Positions 52,848-63,979 of a stretch of 64,000 nt of DNA are shown here, one piece after another; the first letter of the stretch is position 1; the number at the start of each line of letters is the position of its first letter. A program made the translations under genes and the position numbers. The notes below the pieces were generated by a model, which was not told the DNA's origin, made no database searches, and was given only the letters and a program-made list of their open reading frames with translations. The stretch comes from Ferrimonas sp. YFM (GTDB taxonomy: Bacteria; Pseudomonadota; Gammaproteobacteria; Enterobacterales; Shewanellaceae): positions 744,001-808,000 of the forward strand of contig NZ_AP027368.1 of NCBI RefSeq assembly GCF_030296015.1, written 5' to 3'.

Positions 52848-54077
52848 TCAGCGCTCCAGGCAGGGTTTCAGTCGTTTGGCGCGAACCCCCTGCCATAACC
52901 AGACGCCGAGGAAGATCAGGGCGCCGTAGATCATGGCCCCGCCCAGGGACCAGGCGAACAGCAAACAGGCAACGCTGCCACTGACGGCCTTGAGGCGGAA
53001 GCGGCCGGGCAGCAGGCGCCAGGCCGCCAGCATGGAGAGCAGGTAGATCACCACGAACACGCCATTGACCGACTCCAGCAGGGTCTCAAAGCCCCAGCCA
53101 AAGCCGTGGGCCAGCACCAGGGAGGCGGCCACCACCGACAGCAGCACCCCAAGGCCCAGGGCGGGCACCCGATGGCGGTTGAGTCTGGCGAACAGTGGCG
53201 GCAGCTGCTTCTCCTGGGCCAGGCTCCAGCCCAGGCGGGACATGCCAGCCAGATAGGTGTTGACCGTGGCGATGCCGGCGGCGGTGCCCAGCACCCCGAC
53301 CACCAGCTCGCCTCCTCCGCCCAGCACATGGTTGAACAGACGCACCATGGCCAGGCCCTCTCCGGCGGAAAGCGCCTGAATCAGCGCGGTGCAGAGCAGG
53401 TAGATGGCAGCCACCAGCAGGGTGGCGATCACCATGGCGGGCACAAAGTCACGCTCCGGGCGCTTGAACTCGGCGGACAGATGGCTGACCACCTCCACAC
53501 CCAGGTAGGCCCACAGAGCCAGGGCAAAGGCGCTCCAGACTCCAGGGGTAAACTGCGGCAGCTCGCCGCTGGGCAGGGAGAGGCCGCCACTGACCCCCAG
53601 CACCACCGCCAGGATGGCCAGGGTCAGGCCCAGTTGCAGGGAGCTGGAGAGCTGCATGCCGCGCACGTTGATCAGCCAGAGCCCGGCCAGCATCCCCAGC
53701 TGCGCCAGCAGCAGGGCGCTGCCCTCCAGGTGCACCAGGGGCCGGATAAATTCGAAGGTCATCATGATCGCCGCCGGGGTGCCTATGGGGGCGGCCATCA
53801 GGAACAGCATGCCGACACTGGTGCCCAGGCGGCGGCCAAACGCCAGCTGGACGAAGTGGGAGGGGCCGCCGGCGTTGGGAAAGCGTTTGCCCAATTCGGC
53901 GAAGATCAGCGCCAAGGGCAGGATGGCGGCCACCAGCAGCATCCAGGCCCACATCGCCCCCTCTCCCGCCATTTTGACGGTGAGCTCCGGCAGGATGAAT
54001 ACGCTGGTGCCCAGCAGTGAGGTGGTGATCAGTCCCACCCCCTGCCAGCGGCCTATGGTGCCTTTCAATTCGGTCAT
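52848..54077 (-). CDS. yjeH: YjeH-like amino-acid permease/exporter (APC family)
   Basis: 409 residues with about twelve transmembrane segments. The N-terminus (IGRWQGVGLITTSLLGTSVF) and FPNAGGPSHFVQLAFGRRLG match the E. coli YjeH subgroup, which exports methionine and branched-chain amino acids. It is divergent from an Lrp-family regulator gene with palindromic operator sites between, a common pairing for amino-acid exporters, so induction by an amino acid is likely. Confidence 0.85.
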   Translation of the reverse strand: MTELKGTIGRWQGVGLITTSLLGTSVFILPELTVKMAGEGAMWAWMLLVAAILPLALIFAELGKRFPNAGGPSHFVQLAFGRRLGTSVGMLFLMAAPIGTPAAIMMTFEFIRPLVHLEGSALLLAQLGMLAGLWLINVRGMQLSSSLQLGLTLAILAVVLGVSGGLSLPSGELPQFTPGVWSAFALALWAYLGVEVVSHLSAEFKRPERDFVPAMVIATLLVAAIYLLCTALIQALSAGEGLAMVRLFNHVLGGGGELVVGVLGTAAGIATVNTYLAGMSRLGWSLAQEKQLPPLFARLNRHRVPALGLGVLLSVVAASLVLAHGFGWGFETLLESVNGVFVVIYLLSMLAAWRLLPGRFRLKAVSGSVACLLFAWSLGGAMIYGALIFLGVWLWQGVRAKRLKPCLER

Positions 54078-54168
54078 GACTGGTTCTGGTGTTAAGGGAT
54101 AATAGAGGCAAGTGTACGCCTAAATTTTCCTTGTCGGCGTCGGAAATGGCACGCAAACTATCGGAGTT

Positions 54169-54187
54169 TGCCGACGGATCGTCGGCA
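54169..54187. promoter_or_regulatory. Candidate operator of the Lrp-family regulator
   Basis: TGCCGACG-GAT-CGTCGGCA is a perfect 8-bp inverted repeat 21 bp before the regulator's ATG. Half-sites (TGTCGG at 54132, CCGACA at 54192) flank it, forming a GTCGG-rich control region between two divergent genes. Confidence 0.55.
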
Positions 54188-54208
54188 GTCACCGACAGGA
54201 GAAAACCG

Positions 54209-54637
54209 ATGCCTCAAACCCTGGACTCATTCGATCAGGCGATCCTGGCGGAGCTGCGCCTGGATGCCCGTCAGTCGGTGGCCGCCATCGCTGATAAGGT
54301 TAACCTGGCGCGCTCCTCGGTGTCAGAGCGGATCAAGAAGCTGGAGCAGCGCGGGGTGATCCGCGGTTACCGGGCCCAGATCCAGCAATCCATGCTGTCG
54401 GGGATCAGCGCCTACTTCGAGATCATCCATGAGGATAAGAGCTGCCTGGACATCATCGACGTGATTCGTCAGATCCCCGAGGTGATGAGTTGTCATGGCA
54501 TCAGCGGCCACATCGACCTGCTGGTGTTCGTCAAGATGGACTCCATGCAGCGCCTCCATGAGATCCGCGCCGAGATCAACGATCTTCCCTCGGTGGTGAA
54601 GATCACCACCCATGTTGTGATGAACGAGTGGCTCTAA
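54209..54637 (+). CDS. Lrp/AsnC-family transcriptional regulator
   Basis: 142 residues. Helix-turn-helix SVAAIADKVNLARSSVSERIKKLE at the N-terminus, then the RAM/ACT ligand-binding domain (from about residue 65: SGISAYFEIIHEDKS). The ATG at 54209 is set by AGGAG 7 nt upstream. Likely controls the divergent yjeH-like exporter. It is shorter than Lrp itself and the effector amino acid is unknown. Confidence 0.9.
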   Translation: MPQTLDSFDQAILAELRLDARQSVAAIADKVNLARSSVSERIKKLEQRGVIRGYRAQIQQSMLSGISAYFEIIHEDKSCLDIIDVIRQIPEVMSCHGISGHIDLLVFVKMDSMQRLHEIRAEINDLPSVVKITTHVVMNEWL

Positions 54638-54650
54638 ACGGCAATGATGA

Positions 54651-55238
54651 TTAGCCCCTGGGCCACTCCTGCGCTCGCCGGCGGGCGTAGTCCATCATCT
54701 GAGGGTAGAGCTCTTCGAAGGTGCCTAAGATGGCGTCCTGGTGTTGCCACAGCACCGTATCCCCCCCTTCCAGCAGCTGCGGCCGGCTCAGGCGGCGGCT
54801 GATCCCGTTGACCGCCAGGGTGATCCCCTCACGGTAGCGATAACTGCCCAGCCAGTCGCCCCTGGCCATGTTGGTCACCAGTCGGTGGCCGACCTGAGGA
54901 AGCTGGGGGTCGGTCAGCAGGGCGTGGTAGCTCTGCTGGCAAAAGTGCTCCAGGGAATCGTGGTGATAACCGGACCAGTGGCTGGCCAGTTGGTGGTCGA
55001 AGGCCATGTCCAGCAGGATGCCGGCGGTACGCCGGTAGGGGCGGGGGAACAGCGCCTTGAGGGCCTGCATCTGTGGTTGGGCATCGATGTGGCTGTCCAG
55101 CTGACGGTGCAGCCAGATCCCCTGCTGCAGAGGGTGGGGCAGGTGGTCGATGGGGCCCTTGACCAGATCCCCGGCCAGGGCGCCGGCCAGACTGGTGTCG
55201 GTGATGTGAGCCAGATGCAGGTGAGCAAGGAAGTTCAT
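54651..55238 (-). CDS. acpH: ACP phosphodiesterase AcpH
   Basis: Removes the phosphopantetheine from acyl carrier protein. 195 residues, starting MNFLAHLHLAHITDTSLAG with FAGDLVKG-like ALAGDLVKGPID and GIWLHRQLDSHID, the HD-like metal-site residues. It is close to queA, as in the E. coli acpH/queA-tgt-yajC-secDF order; here a small periplasmic-protein gene separates them. Confidence 0.92.
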   Translation of the reverse strand: MNFLAHLHLAHITDTSLAGALAGDLVKGPIDHLPHPLQQGIWLHRQLDSHIDAQPQMQALKALFPRPYRRTAGILLDMAFDHQLASHWSGYHHDSLEHFCQQSYHALLTDPQLPQVGHRLVTNMARGDWLGSYRYREGITLAVNGISRRLSRPQLLEGGDTVLWQHQDAILGTFEELYPQMMDYARRRAQEWPRG

Positions 55239-55277
55239 GAGCCCACCTTAGCCCCCGGGCGCTATGGCGGCAAGGCC

Positions 55278-55634
55278 TCAGTGGTTGCGGCGCTGTTTCA
55301 TCTGCTCGCGCATCTTCTGTTTCTGCTCATCGCGAATCACCTCATACTCCTGCCACTGGGTCTCGGTGAGGATCTCTCGCATTGCCACATCCCGGGCTTC
55401 GGCGGCATCGCGCATCTGCCGTCCCTTGTCTCGGCGGCTGCCGCTGCTCTCCTTCAGGGAGAGCAGGGTGTCACTGAAATGGGTCTGCTGCTCCAGGACT
55501 TCCGCCTGTTGTGAGTCGGTCAGCGACAGGGCCTCGGTGAGGCGGTCGGTCATCTCCTGGGCCAGCTCATTGGCTTCGCCGGCCTGCAGGGTCAGGGGCA
55601 GTGCCAGCACCAGGGAAAGAATCAGGCTACGCAT
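55278..55634 (-). CDS. Small periplasmic LTxxQ-type protein (Spy/CpxP-like)
   Basis: 118 residues. Signal peptide MRSLILSLVLALPLTLQA, then a helical, charged mature part with two LTxxQ-like motifs (LSLTDSQQAEVLEQQ and ILTETQWQEYEVI), as in Spy and CpxP. Those are periplasmic chaperones of the envelope stress response. The start at 55634 has GGAG about 9 nt upstream. It lies on the acpH strand, divergent from queA. Confidence 0.65.
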   Translation of the reverse strand: MRSLILSLVLALPLTLQAGEANELAQEMTDRLTEALSLTDSQQAEVLEQQTHFSDTLLSLKESSGSRRDKGRQMRDAAEARDVAMREILTETQWQEYEVIRDEQKQKMREQMKQRRNH

Positions 55635-55786
55635 GGTGGGTATCTCCGTTTGCAATCAGGAGCTCCTATTCTAGTGAGGAGAGTGTCAACCGCTGTCCGC
55701 GGTGGGTAAAGATAGGAAAACTTGATTATGGCCCGTTCACTTCTTAGACTAGCGCCCCCGCCCTAAGGGGTGATGCCACAGAGTAG

Positions 55787-56857
<1,071 letters not shown>

Positions 56858-56877
56858 ATCCCGAATCCAGATGTGAT

Positions 56878-56907
56878 GCGCCGCCCCTGGGCGGCGCTCT
56901 GTTTTTC
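56878..56907 (+). terminator. Hairpin terminator between queA and tgt
   Basis: GCGCCGCC (56878-56885) pairs with GGCGGCGC (56890-56897), followed by TCTGTTTTT. Another T-run (TTTTTT) near 56944 follows a CCCC/GGGG pairing. Either could lower expression of the downstream Sec genes or separate them from queA. Confidence 0.7.
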
Positions 56908-56974
56908 GGCGTTCGGAGCCCCTGAGGCCCAGGTTTTCGGGGTTTTTTGATCCCCATCTCACTGGCTCCCTTGA

Positions 56975-58186
<1,212 letters not shown>

Positions 58187-58213
58187 TTAACAGAGAACTA
58201 AAAGAGAACCACT

Positions 58214-58543
58214 ATGTTTATTCCAATGGCATACGCTGAAGCTGGCGCCGCCCCCCAGGGTGGCGGTCTGCAAACCCTGATCATGCTGGTGGTATTCGGT
58301 CTGATCTTCTACTTCATGATCTACCGTCCCCAGGCCAAGCGCACCAAGGATCACAAGAACCTGATGTCCTCCCTGAGCAAGGGTGACGAGGTCCTGACCA
58401 ACGGTGGTCTGGTTGGCAAGATTGCCAAGATCAAAGAGGACGATGATTTCGTGGTTCTGTCCCTGAACGATCAGACTAACGTGACCATCCAGAAGAGCTT
58501 CATCACTGCTGTTCTGCCTAAGGGTTCCCTGCAGTCTCTGTAA
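58214..58543 (+). CDS. yajC: Sec translocon accessory subunit YajC
   Basis: 109 residues with one transmembrane helix (LIMLVVFGLIFYFMIY) followed by RPQAKRTKDHKNLMSSLSKGDEV, the YajC signature. It forms a complex with SecD and SecF, whose genes come next. Confidence 0.96.
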   Translation: MFIPMAYAEAGAAPQGGGLQTLIMLVVFGLIFYFMIYRPQAKRTKDHKNLMSSLSKGDEVLTNGGLVGKIAKIKEDDDFVVLSLNDQTNVTIQKSFITAVLPKGSLQSL

Positions 58544-58564
58544 GTTGGTTGAGAGGGCACAGCG

Positions 58565-60406
58565 GTGCTGAATAAATATCCATTATGGAAGAGCCTGATG
58601 GTGGTGTTCATCATCGCCATCGGTGCTCTTTACGCCTTGCCGAACGTGTTTGGCGAAGATCCTGCTCTGCAGATCTCCGCCGGCCGTAACGCCGAGGTGA
58701 CCCCGTCTACCCTGACCCGGCTGCAATCTGCGGTGGAGTCCCAGGGGTTGACCATTAAGCGGGCTGAGCTGGAAAACGGCCAGATCCTGATCCGTTTCAA
58801 CAGCGGAGACGATCAGCTGAAGGCCAAGGACCTGGTGTCCAAGGAGCTGGGGGACGATTACTTCGTTGCCCTGAACCTGGCCCCGGCCACCCCTGACTGG
58901 CTGGCAGCCATCGGCGGCAGCCCGATGAAACTGGGTCTGGACCTTCGTGGTGGTGTGCACTTCCTGATGGAGGTGGACATGAGCGAAGCGGTGCGCAAGC
59001 AGGAAACCCAGCTGGTCACCGACTTCCGGGCCGACTTGCGCGGTGAGCAGCTGCGTTATGCCGGCATCCGCGCCGGTGCCAAGGGCATTGAGATCCGCTT
59101 CCGTGACGAGGAGACCCTGGTCAAGGCGGAAGACTTCCTTAAATTGCGTAACCCCAACCTGCTGTTCGATGACAAGGACCTGACCCTGCACGTCACCATG
59201 GGCGACGCGTACCTGGCCGAAGTTCAGAAGTACGCCCTGCAGCAGAACATCACCATTCTGCGTAACCGGGTGAACGAACTGGGTGTGGCCGAACCTGTGG
59301 TTCAGCAGCAGGGTTCCAACCGCATCGTGGTTGAGCTGCCTGGTGTTCAGGACACCGCCCGTGCCAAGGAAATTCTGGGCGCCACGGCGACCCTGGAGTT
59401 CCGCATGGTAACCGAGGGGGCCGATCTGGGCGCCGCGGTTCGTGGCCGTGTGCCTCCAGGCTCTCAGCTGTTTGAAGACTCCAACGGCCGCCCCGTGCTG
59501 CTGGACAAGCGGGTGATCCTCACCGGTGATCACATCACCGGCGCTCAGTCTGGTTTCAGCGAAACCAGCCAGCCTCAGGTGAGCATCAACCTGGATGCCA
59601 CCGGCGGCAACAAGATGGCGGACTGGACCCGGGACAAGATCGGCAAGGCGATGGCCACGGTCTTCATCGAGTACAAGTCCACCGGCGAGCGTAACCCAGA
59701 CGGTTCTCCCAAGTTCGATAAGCACGAAGAGGTGATCAACACCGCGACCATTCAGGCTCGCCTGGGTCGCAGCTTCCGCATCACCGGCCTGGACACCCCT
59801 CAGGAGGCCCAGAAGCTGGCCCTGCTGCTGCGTGCCGGTGCCCTGATTGCGCCGATCACCATCGTCCAGGAGAGCACCATCGGTCCCTCCATGGGTCAGG
59901 AAAACATCGACAACGGTATGGCCGCGATGCTTTCCGGTCTGGTGGCCACCATCCTGTTTATGGCGGTCTACTACCGTAAGTTTGGTTTCATCGCCGTGGG
60001 CGCCCTGGTGGCCAACATCGTACTGATGGTGGGCATCATGTCGATGATCCCCGGTGCCACACTGACCATGCCAGGTATTGCCGGTATCGTACTGACGGTG
60101 GGTATGGCGGTGGATGGTAACGTGCTGATCTTCGAGCGTATCCGTGAGGAGCTCAAGGCGGGTCGCAGCGTTCAGCAGGCGATCCACGAAGGCTATGCCA
60201 ACGCTTTCTCCACCATTGCCGATGCCAACATCACCACCCTGCTGACCGCGCTGATTCTGTTCGCCGTGGGTACAGGTCCGGTGAAGGGCTTCGCAGTGAC
60301 CCTGATGATCGGTATCGCTACCTCCATGTTTACCGCCATCGTCGGCACCCGTGCCGTTGTTAACGGTCTCTGGGGCGGCAAGCGTCTCAAGAAGCTGTCG
60401 ATTTAA
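58565..60406 (+). CDS. secD: Protein translocase subunit SecD
   Basis: 613 residues. The start is GTG; the protein begins [20 protein letters not shown], like E. coli SecD. A large periplasmic P1 domain (about 30-440, with [16 protein letters not shown]) is followed by six transmembrane helices carrying the proton-relay region [22 protein letters not shown]. It pulls proteins out of the Sec channel using the proton gradient. secF follows after 9 bp. Confidence 0.97.
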   Translation: MLNKYPLWKSLMVVFIIAIGALYALPNVFGEDPALQISAGRNAEVTPSTLTRLQSAVESQGLTIKRAELENGQILIRFNSGDDQLKAKDLVSKELGDDYFVALNLAPATPDWLAAIGGSPMKLGLDLRGGVHFLMEVDMSEAVRKQETQLVTDFRADLRGEQLRYAGIRAGAKGIEIRFRDEETLVKAEDFLKLRNPNLLFDDKDLTLHVTMGDAYLAEVQKYALQQNITILRNRVNELGVAEPVVQQQGSNRIVVELPGVQDTARAKEILGATATLEFRMVTEGADLGAAVRGRVPPGSQLFEDSNGRPVLLDKRVILTGDHITGAQSGFSETSQPQVSINLDATGGNKMADWTRDKIGKAMATVFIEYKSTGERNPDGSPKFDKHEEVINTATIQARLGRSFRITGLDTPQEAQKLALLLRAGALIAPITIVQESTIGPSMGQENIDNGMAAMLSGLVATILFMAVYYRKFGFIAVGALVANIVLMVGIMSMIPGATLTMPGIAGIVLTVGMAVDGNVLIFERIREELKAGRSVQQAIHEGYANAFSTIADANITTLLTALILFAVGTGPVKGFAVTLMIGIATSMFTAIVGTRAVVNGLWGGKRLKKLSI

Positions 60407-60415
60407 GGGGCTGTC

Positions 60416-61360
60416 ATGTTTGAACTGTTAAAACTGAACAAGACCGTTGATTTCCTGAAGCACGCCCGGGTGATCAGCATGATCTCCCTGCTGCTGATGG
60501 CGGCGTCTGTGGCCTCCCTGGCCACCCGAGGCATCAACTGGGGTCTGGATTTCACCGGCGGCACCGTCGTAGAGATTGTCTACTCCGAAGCCAAGGACAC
60601 CTCAGAACTGCGCAAGGCTGTGGAAGCCCAGGGCGTGGAAGGGGTGATTGTCCAGCACTTCGGCGCGGCCACCGATCTGATTGTCCGTGTTCCGCCTAAG
60701 GCGGGTAAGGGCAACGAGATGGTGTCCCGCATCGAGAGTGCGGCCCGCAGCCTGGAATCGGACGCGGTGATCAAGCGCGTCGAGTTCGTCGGCCCGCAGG
60801 TGGGTAAAGAGCTGGCAGAGCAGGGCGGCCTGGCCGTACTGACCGCCATCATCTGTATCCTGGCCTACGTGGCGTTCCGCTTCGAGTGGCGTCTGGCCCT
60901 GGGGGCGGTAGCGGCCCTGGTGCACGATGTGATCGTCACCCTGGGTGTGTTCTCCTTCTTCTTCCTGGAGTTCGATCTGACGGTACTGGCGGCGGTGCTG
61001 GCGGTGGTGGGTTACTCGCTCAACGACACCATCGTGGTGTTCGACCGGGTTCGGGAGAACTTCCGCAAGATGCGTAAGGGCACCCCGGAGCACGTGGTCA
61101 ACACCTCGGTGACCCAGACCATGAGCCGGACCATCATCACCACAGGCACCACCCTGTTCGTGGTGATCGCCCTGTTCGTTCAGGGTGGCTCCATGATCCA
61201 CGGCTTCGCCACTGCGCTGCTGCTGGGCATCGGCTTCGGTACCTTCTCCTCCATCTATGTGGCCAGCTACGCCTCCATCAAGCTGGGCCTGACCCGCGAG
61301 CACATGATGCCCGTGGTGGTGGAAAAAGAGGGCGCCGATCAGGAAAGCTTGCTGCCCTGA
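60416..61360 (+). CDS. secF: Protein translocase subunit SecF
   Basis: 314 residues. ISMISLLLMAASVASL is the first helix, GLDFTGGTVVEIVYSE the periplasmic start, and VVGYSLNDTIVVFDRVRENFRK the conserved cytoplasmic motif. Partner of SecD; last gene of the unit, followed by a terminator. Confidence 0.97.
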   Translation: MFELLKLNKTVDFLKHARVISMISLLLMAASVASLATRGINWGLDFTGGTVVEIVYSEAKDTSELRKAVEAQGVEGVIVQHFGAATDLIVRVPPKAGKGNEMVSRIESAARSLESDAVIKRVEFVGPQVGKELAEQGGLAVLTAIICILAYVAFRFEWRLALGAVAALVHDVIVTLGVFSFFFLEFDLTVLAAVLAVVGYSLNDTIVVFDRVRENFRKMRKGTPEHVVNTSVTQTMSRTIITTGTTLFVVIALFVQGGSMIHGFATALLLGIGFGTFSSIYVASYASIKLGLTREHMMPVVVEKEGADQESLLP

Positions 61361-61389
61361 TTCAGTGCCAGTCACATTGTTCAACTCTA

Positions 61390-61416
61390 AGCCACCCCAC
61401 GGGGTGGCTTTTTTAT
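61390..61416 (+). terminator. Terminator of the queA-tgt-yajC-secDF unit
   Basis: AAGCCACCCC and GGGGTGGCTT form a 10-bp stem with a 2-nt gap, followed by TTTTT, 30 bp after secF. Confidence 0.92.
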
Positions 61417-61551
61417 GGCTTTTTGTAGATGATGTCCGGGCACAACTCATAAAGGATCAGTGATGTGCTTGGCCAGGAATGCGGCGGAGGGGACTTTGAC
61501 AGGAGCCCTGCTGCGGGTCGACACTGAACGGAGTGACACGAGGATTAGAGT

Positions 61552-61866
61552 GTGGTTATGGACAGCTTTGTTGAGTTATACCGGGCCAGTAACGCCCTGG
61601 AAGCCCACGCCCTGAAGGGGGCGCTGGAGCAACAGGGAGTGATGGTACGACTGTTGGGGGAAGCCCTGGCAGGCGGGACCGGTGAGCTTCCCGTCGACAG
61701 TCAGGAGGTCGGCTTGTTGGTGCAACGTCGTCATTTGGAAAAAGCCAACGCCGTCTTGGAGCAGTATCATCAGAGTCAGGCCCCCTGGCAGTGTCCCAGC
61801 TGCGGGGAGCAGAACGATGGCCATTTCGAGACCTGTTGGCGGTGCGGGGGCGTCCCCCAAAAATAG
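61552..61866 (+). CDS. DUF2007 protein with C-terminal zinc ribbon
   Basis: About 104 residues. The first 70 residues fit the DUF2007 ferredoxin-like signal-transducing fold: LYRASNALEAHALKGALEQQG, GEALAGGTGELPVDSQEVG and VQRRHLEKANAVLEQY. The end has a zinc ribbon CPSCGEQNDGHFETCWRCGG. GTG at 61552 is preferred since AGGA lies 7 nt upstream; ATG at 61558 is the alternative. Function unknown. It is followed by a rhodanese gene after 9 bp. Confidence 0.75.
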   Translation: MVMDSFVELYRASNALEAHALKGALEQQGVMVRLLGEALAGGTGELPVDSQEVGLLVQRRHLEKANAVLEQYHQSQAPWQCPSCGEQNDGHFETCWRCGGVPQK

Positions 61867-61875
61867 GTCTTACAC

Positions 61876-62244
61876 ATGAAGCACAATCCCGGATTTGAAC
61901 AACTGGTGGACTCACTCCGCCCCCAAGTCAATGAAATCTCAATCGATACCCTGCTGAACTGGCAGGGGGACAGCACCCCCCACCACCTGGTGGATTGCCG
62001 TGAGCAGGATGAGTGGCAAAAAGATCGTCTCCCCGGTGCCGCCTACCTGGGCCGTGGTGTGATGGAACGGGATGTGGAAAGCCTCTACCCCAACAAAGAG
62101 AGCGTGCTGGTGATCTACTGCGGCGGTGGCTACCGCTCGGTGCTGGCGGCGCACAACCTGGTGCAGATGGGCTACACCCAGGTGCACTCTCTTATCGGCG
62201 GTCGCCGTGAATGGATGGCCCGCAGCCTGCCCATGGAAGCCTGA
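61876..62244 (+). CDS. Rhodanese-domain protein
   Basis: 122 residues: a single rhodanese domain with LVDCREQDEWQKDRLPGA and the active loop YCGGGYRSVL with catalytic Cys82 and Arg87. Probably a sulfurtransferase. Its stop overlaps the siroheme synthase start (TGATG), so it is coupled to the next gene; a link to sulfur handling around siroheme is plausible but not proven. Confidence 0.88.
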   Translation: MKHNPGFEQLVDSLRPQVNEISIDTLLNWQGDSTPHHLVDCREQDEWQKDRLPGAAYLGRGVMERDVESLYPNKESVLVIYCGGGYRSVLAAHNLVQMGYTQVHSLIGGRREWMARSLPMEA

Positions 62245-63134
62245 TGCGTTACTTTCCCCTGTTTTTCGACACCCAGGATCGCCAGCTGCTGATCGTTGGC
62301 GGTGGCGAGGTGGCGGCCCGCAAGCTGTCGCTGTGGCGCCGCAGCGAGATGGCCATCACCCTGGTCTCCCCGGTCCTCAATGATGAACTGAGTGCCCGCC
62401 AGGAGGAGTTTACCTGGCTGGCTCAGGGCTTCAGCGATGAGCTGGTGAGGGGAAAGCACGGGGTGATTGCCGCCACCGACGATGAGGCCCTGAACCGGCG
62501 GGTAGCCGCCCTGGCCCGCCAGGCAGGCGCCTGGGTCAACGTGGTGGACGATCCCGAGTCCTGCACGGTGATCACCCCGGCCATTGTCGATCGCAGCCCT
62601 ATGGTGGTGGCCATCGGCAGTGAAGGGGCGGCCCCCGTGCTGGTCAAGGAGCTGCGGCGCCGCATCGAGTCTTTGCTGCCGGAGTCTCTCGGTGCTCTGG
62701 CGCGCTTTATGGGGCAGGCCCGCTACCTCATTCCCCTCAAGGAGCGTCGCTCTGTCTGGGAGCGATTCCTGGGCAGCAATGGCCTGGAGTGGGATGAGCA
62801 CAACAGCGAAGGGCGGTTTCAAGCAGCCCTGGAGGGCGAAGAGCAGCCAGGTTGGGTGCTGTTGGTGCCCTCGGATCTGGATGCGGAGCTGCTTCCGCTT
62901 AAGGCGGTTCGGCTGATGCAGGAGTGTGACGCCCTGTGGCATCAGGGGACTCTGCCTCAGGCCCTGGACGAACTGTGTCGCCGGGATGCGTCTCGCCTTA
63001 CTGTGGGTGAGCAACTGCCCCAGGTTCGGGGCAAGGTGATGCTGGTGCTGGACAGCGAAGCCGAGCAGCGACTCACCGCCCAGTTGCACGGGGTTCAACT
63101 TATCCGCGTTGAGCCGGGCAGGGTGGCCGATTAG
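62244..63134 (+). CDS. Siroheme synthase N-terminal enzyme (precorrin-2 dehydrogenase/ferrochelatase) with decayed methyltransferase tail
   Basis: 296 residues. The N-terminal part equals CysG-A/Met8: LIVGGGEVAARKLSLWRRSE (NAD site), NVVDDPE with Asp102 matching E. coli Asp104, and VAIGSEGAAPVL with Ser126 matching the phosphoserine Ser128. From residue 203 the protein continues as GWVLLVPSDLDAELLPLKAV, aligning with the start of the CysG methyltransferase domain (GEVVLVGAGPGD... in E. coli). The SAM-binding GAGPGD is lost, and the domain ends after about 90 residues at VEPGRVAD. So uroporphyrinogen methylation must be done elsewhere. ATG at 62244 overlaps the rhodanese stop. Confidence 0.88.
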   Translation: MRYFPLFFDTQDRQLLIVGGGEVAARKLSLWRRSEMAITLVSPVLNDELSARQEEFTWLAQGFSDELVRGKHGVIAATDDEALNRRVAALARQAGAWVNVVDDPESCTVITPAIVDRSPMVVAIGSEGAAPVLVKELRRRIESLLPESLGALARFMGQARYLIPLKERRSVWERFLGSNGLEWDEHNSEGRFQAALEGEEQPGWVLLVPSDLDAELLPLKAVRLMQECDALWHQGTLPQALDELCRRDASRLTVGEQLPQVRGKVMLVLDSEAEQRLTAQLHGVQLIRVEPGRVAD

Positions 63135-63424
63135 AACAGATCGTTGCCGGTGACCACCATCAGGGCGAAGATCCACACGGTGAAGGCCATGCACAGGTGC
63201 ACCAGGCCATAGATCAGGGCATCGGAGCGTTTCATCACCCGGTCATCCACCAGCAGATAGAGGTGGAGCAGGGCAATCAACCCCATGGCGATGTTCAGCG
63301 GCCACTGGAAGGCATGGTTGCCTTCGGGGATCACCAGCCTCACCAGGATGGCAAACACCACCATCATCAGGGTTAATATCGGCGCCAAGCCGATTCGGTA
63401 ACTGTCCGGATACCACTGCAGCAC
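63131..63424 (-). CDS. Small membrane protein of unknown function
   Basis: 97 residues with about three transmembrane segments (LAPILTLMMVVFAILVRLVI, IAMGLIALLHLYLLV and AFTVWIFALMVV). I do not recognise a family. The last 4 bp overlap the convergent siroheme gene. It is followed upstream by a methyltransferase gene on the same strand, 24 bp apart, so the two are probably one operon. Confidence 0.65.
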   Translation of the reverse strand: MLQWYPDSYRIGLAPILTLMMVVFAILVRLVIPEGNHAFQWPLNIAMGLIALLHLYLLVDDRVMKRSDALIYGLVHLCMAFTVWIFALMVVTGNDLF

Positions 63425-63448
63425 GTTATCTCCTTATCTGTGTGCCGA

Positions 63449-63979
63449 TCACTTCCTGGCGATCAGTTGCGCCGTGAAGCGGTGCGGCTGGCTGTGCTCC
63501 TTTTCAACGTAATGCAGAGTGGTCAGGGATGCAAAGTGTTGTTGCAGCTCGCCGGGCGTTAACAGGAAATCCGGGTTGCTGGGTTTGCCGATGCTGGCCT
63601 GCTGCTCCAGGAAGGTTTCGTACACCAGCAAGCCCCCTGGCATCAATGCCTGCTCTATGGCGCTCATCAGAGGGCGGTGCAGATAATTGAATACCAGGAT
63701 GGCGGCAAACTGCCGCTCCCCCAAAGGAGAGGGGCCCGGCTGTTCCAAGTCCTGTTGCCAGGTGACCAGATTCAATCGCTCCTCAGCCGCCGTCCGTTGT
63801 AACTGGGTCAGGGCATCGGCATTGCGGTCGCAGCACCACAGGGGCAGGTTTTGTCTGGCCAGATGGAGGGCATTGCGGCCACGGCCACAGGCCAGGTCCA
63901 GTATGGGGCCCTGGGGAAGGGTGTCGAACAGGGGCAGGTTGTCGGTGATCAGCGATGCCGGGGTCTGGGTACAGGGCAT
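63449..63979 (-). CDS. Class I SAM-dependent methyltransferase
   Basis: 176 residues with motif I ILDLACGRGRNALHLA and a typical Rossmann order (CDRNADAL as motif II, QALMPGGLLVYETF as post-motif). It resembles the TehB-like small methyltransferases, but the substrate is unknown. The ATG at 63979 is preceded by AAGGAG 6 nt upstream, so the gene is complete. It is upstream of the small membrane protein gene. Confidence 0.82.
   Translation of the reverse strand: MPCTQTPASLITDNLPLFDTLPQGPILDLACGRGRNALHLARQNLPLWCCDRNADALTQLQRTAAEERLNLVTWQQDLEQPGPSPLGERQFAAILVFNYLHRPLMSAIEQALMPGGLLVYETFLEQQASIGKPSNPDFLLTPGELQQHFASLTTLHYVEKEHSQPHRFTAQLIARK

Noticed and set aside
58583-60187. Long open frame on the minus strand opposite secD (and similar long antisense frames opposite prs, hemA, prfA, the S9 peptidase, phoR, the RND pump, aceB and others)
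   Set aside because: These mirror the codon bias of a GC-rich gene on the other strand. Their translations are rich in His, Gln, Gly and Val without any domain, and they lack ribosome-binding sites.
61462-61551. Small reading frame after the secF terminator
   Set aside because: It runs into the DUF2007 gene in another frame, has no clear ribosome-binding site and no recognisable content.
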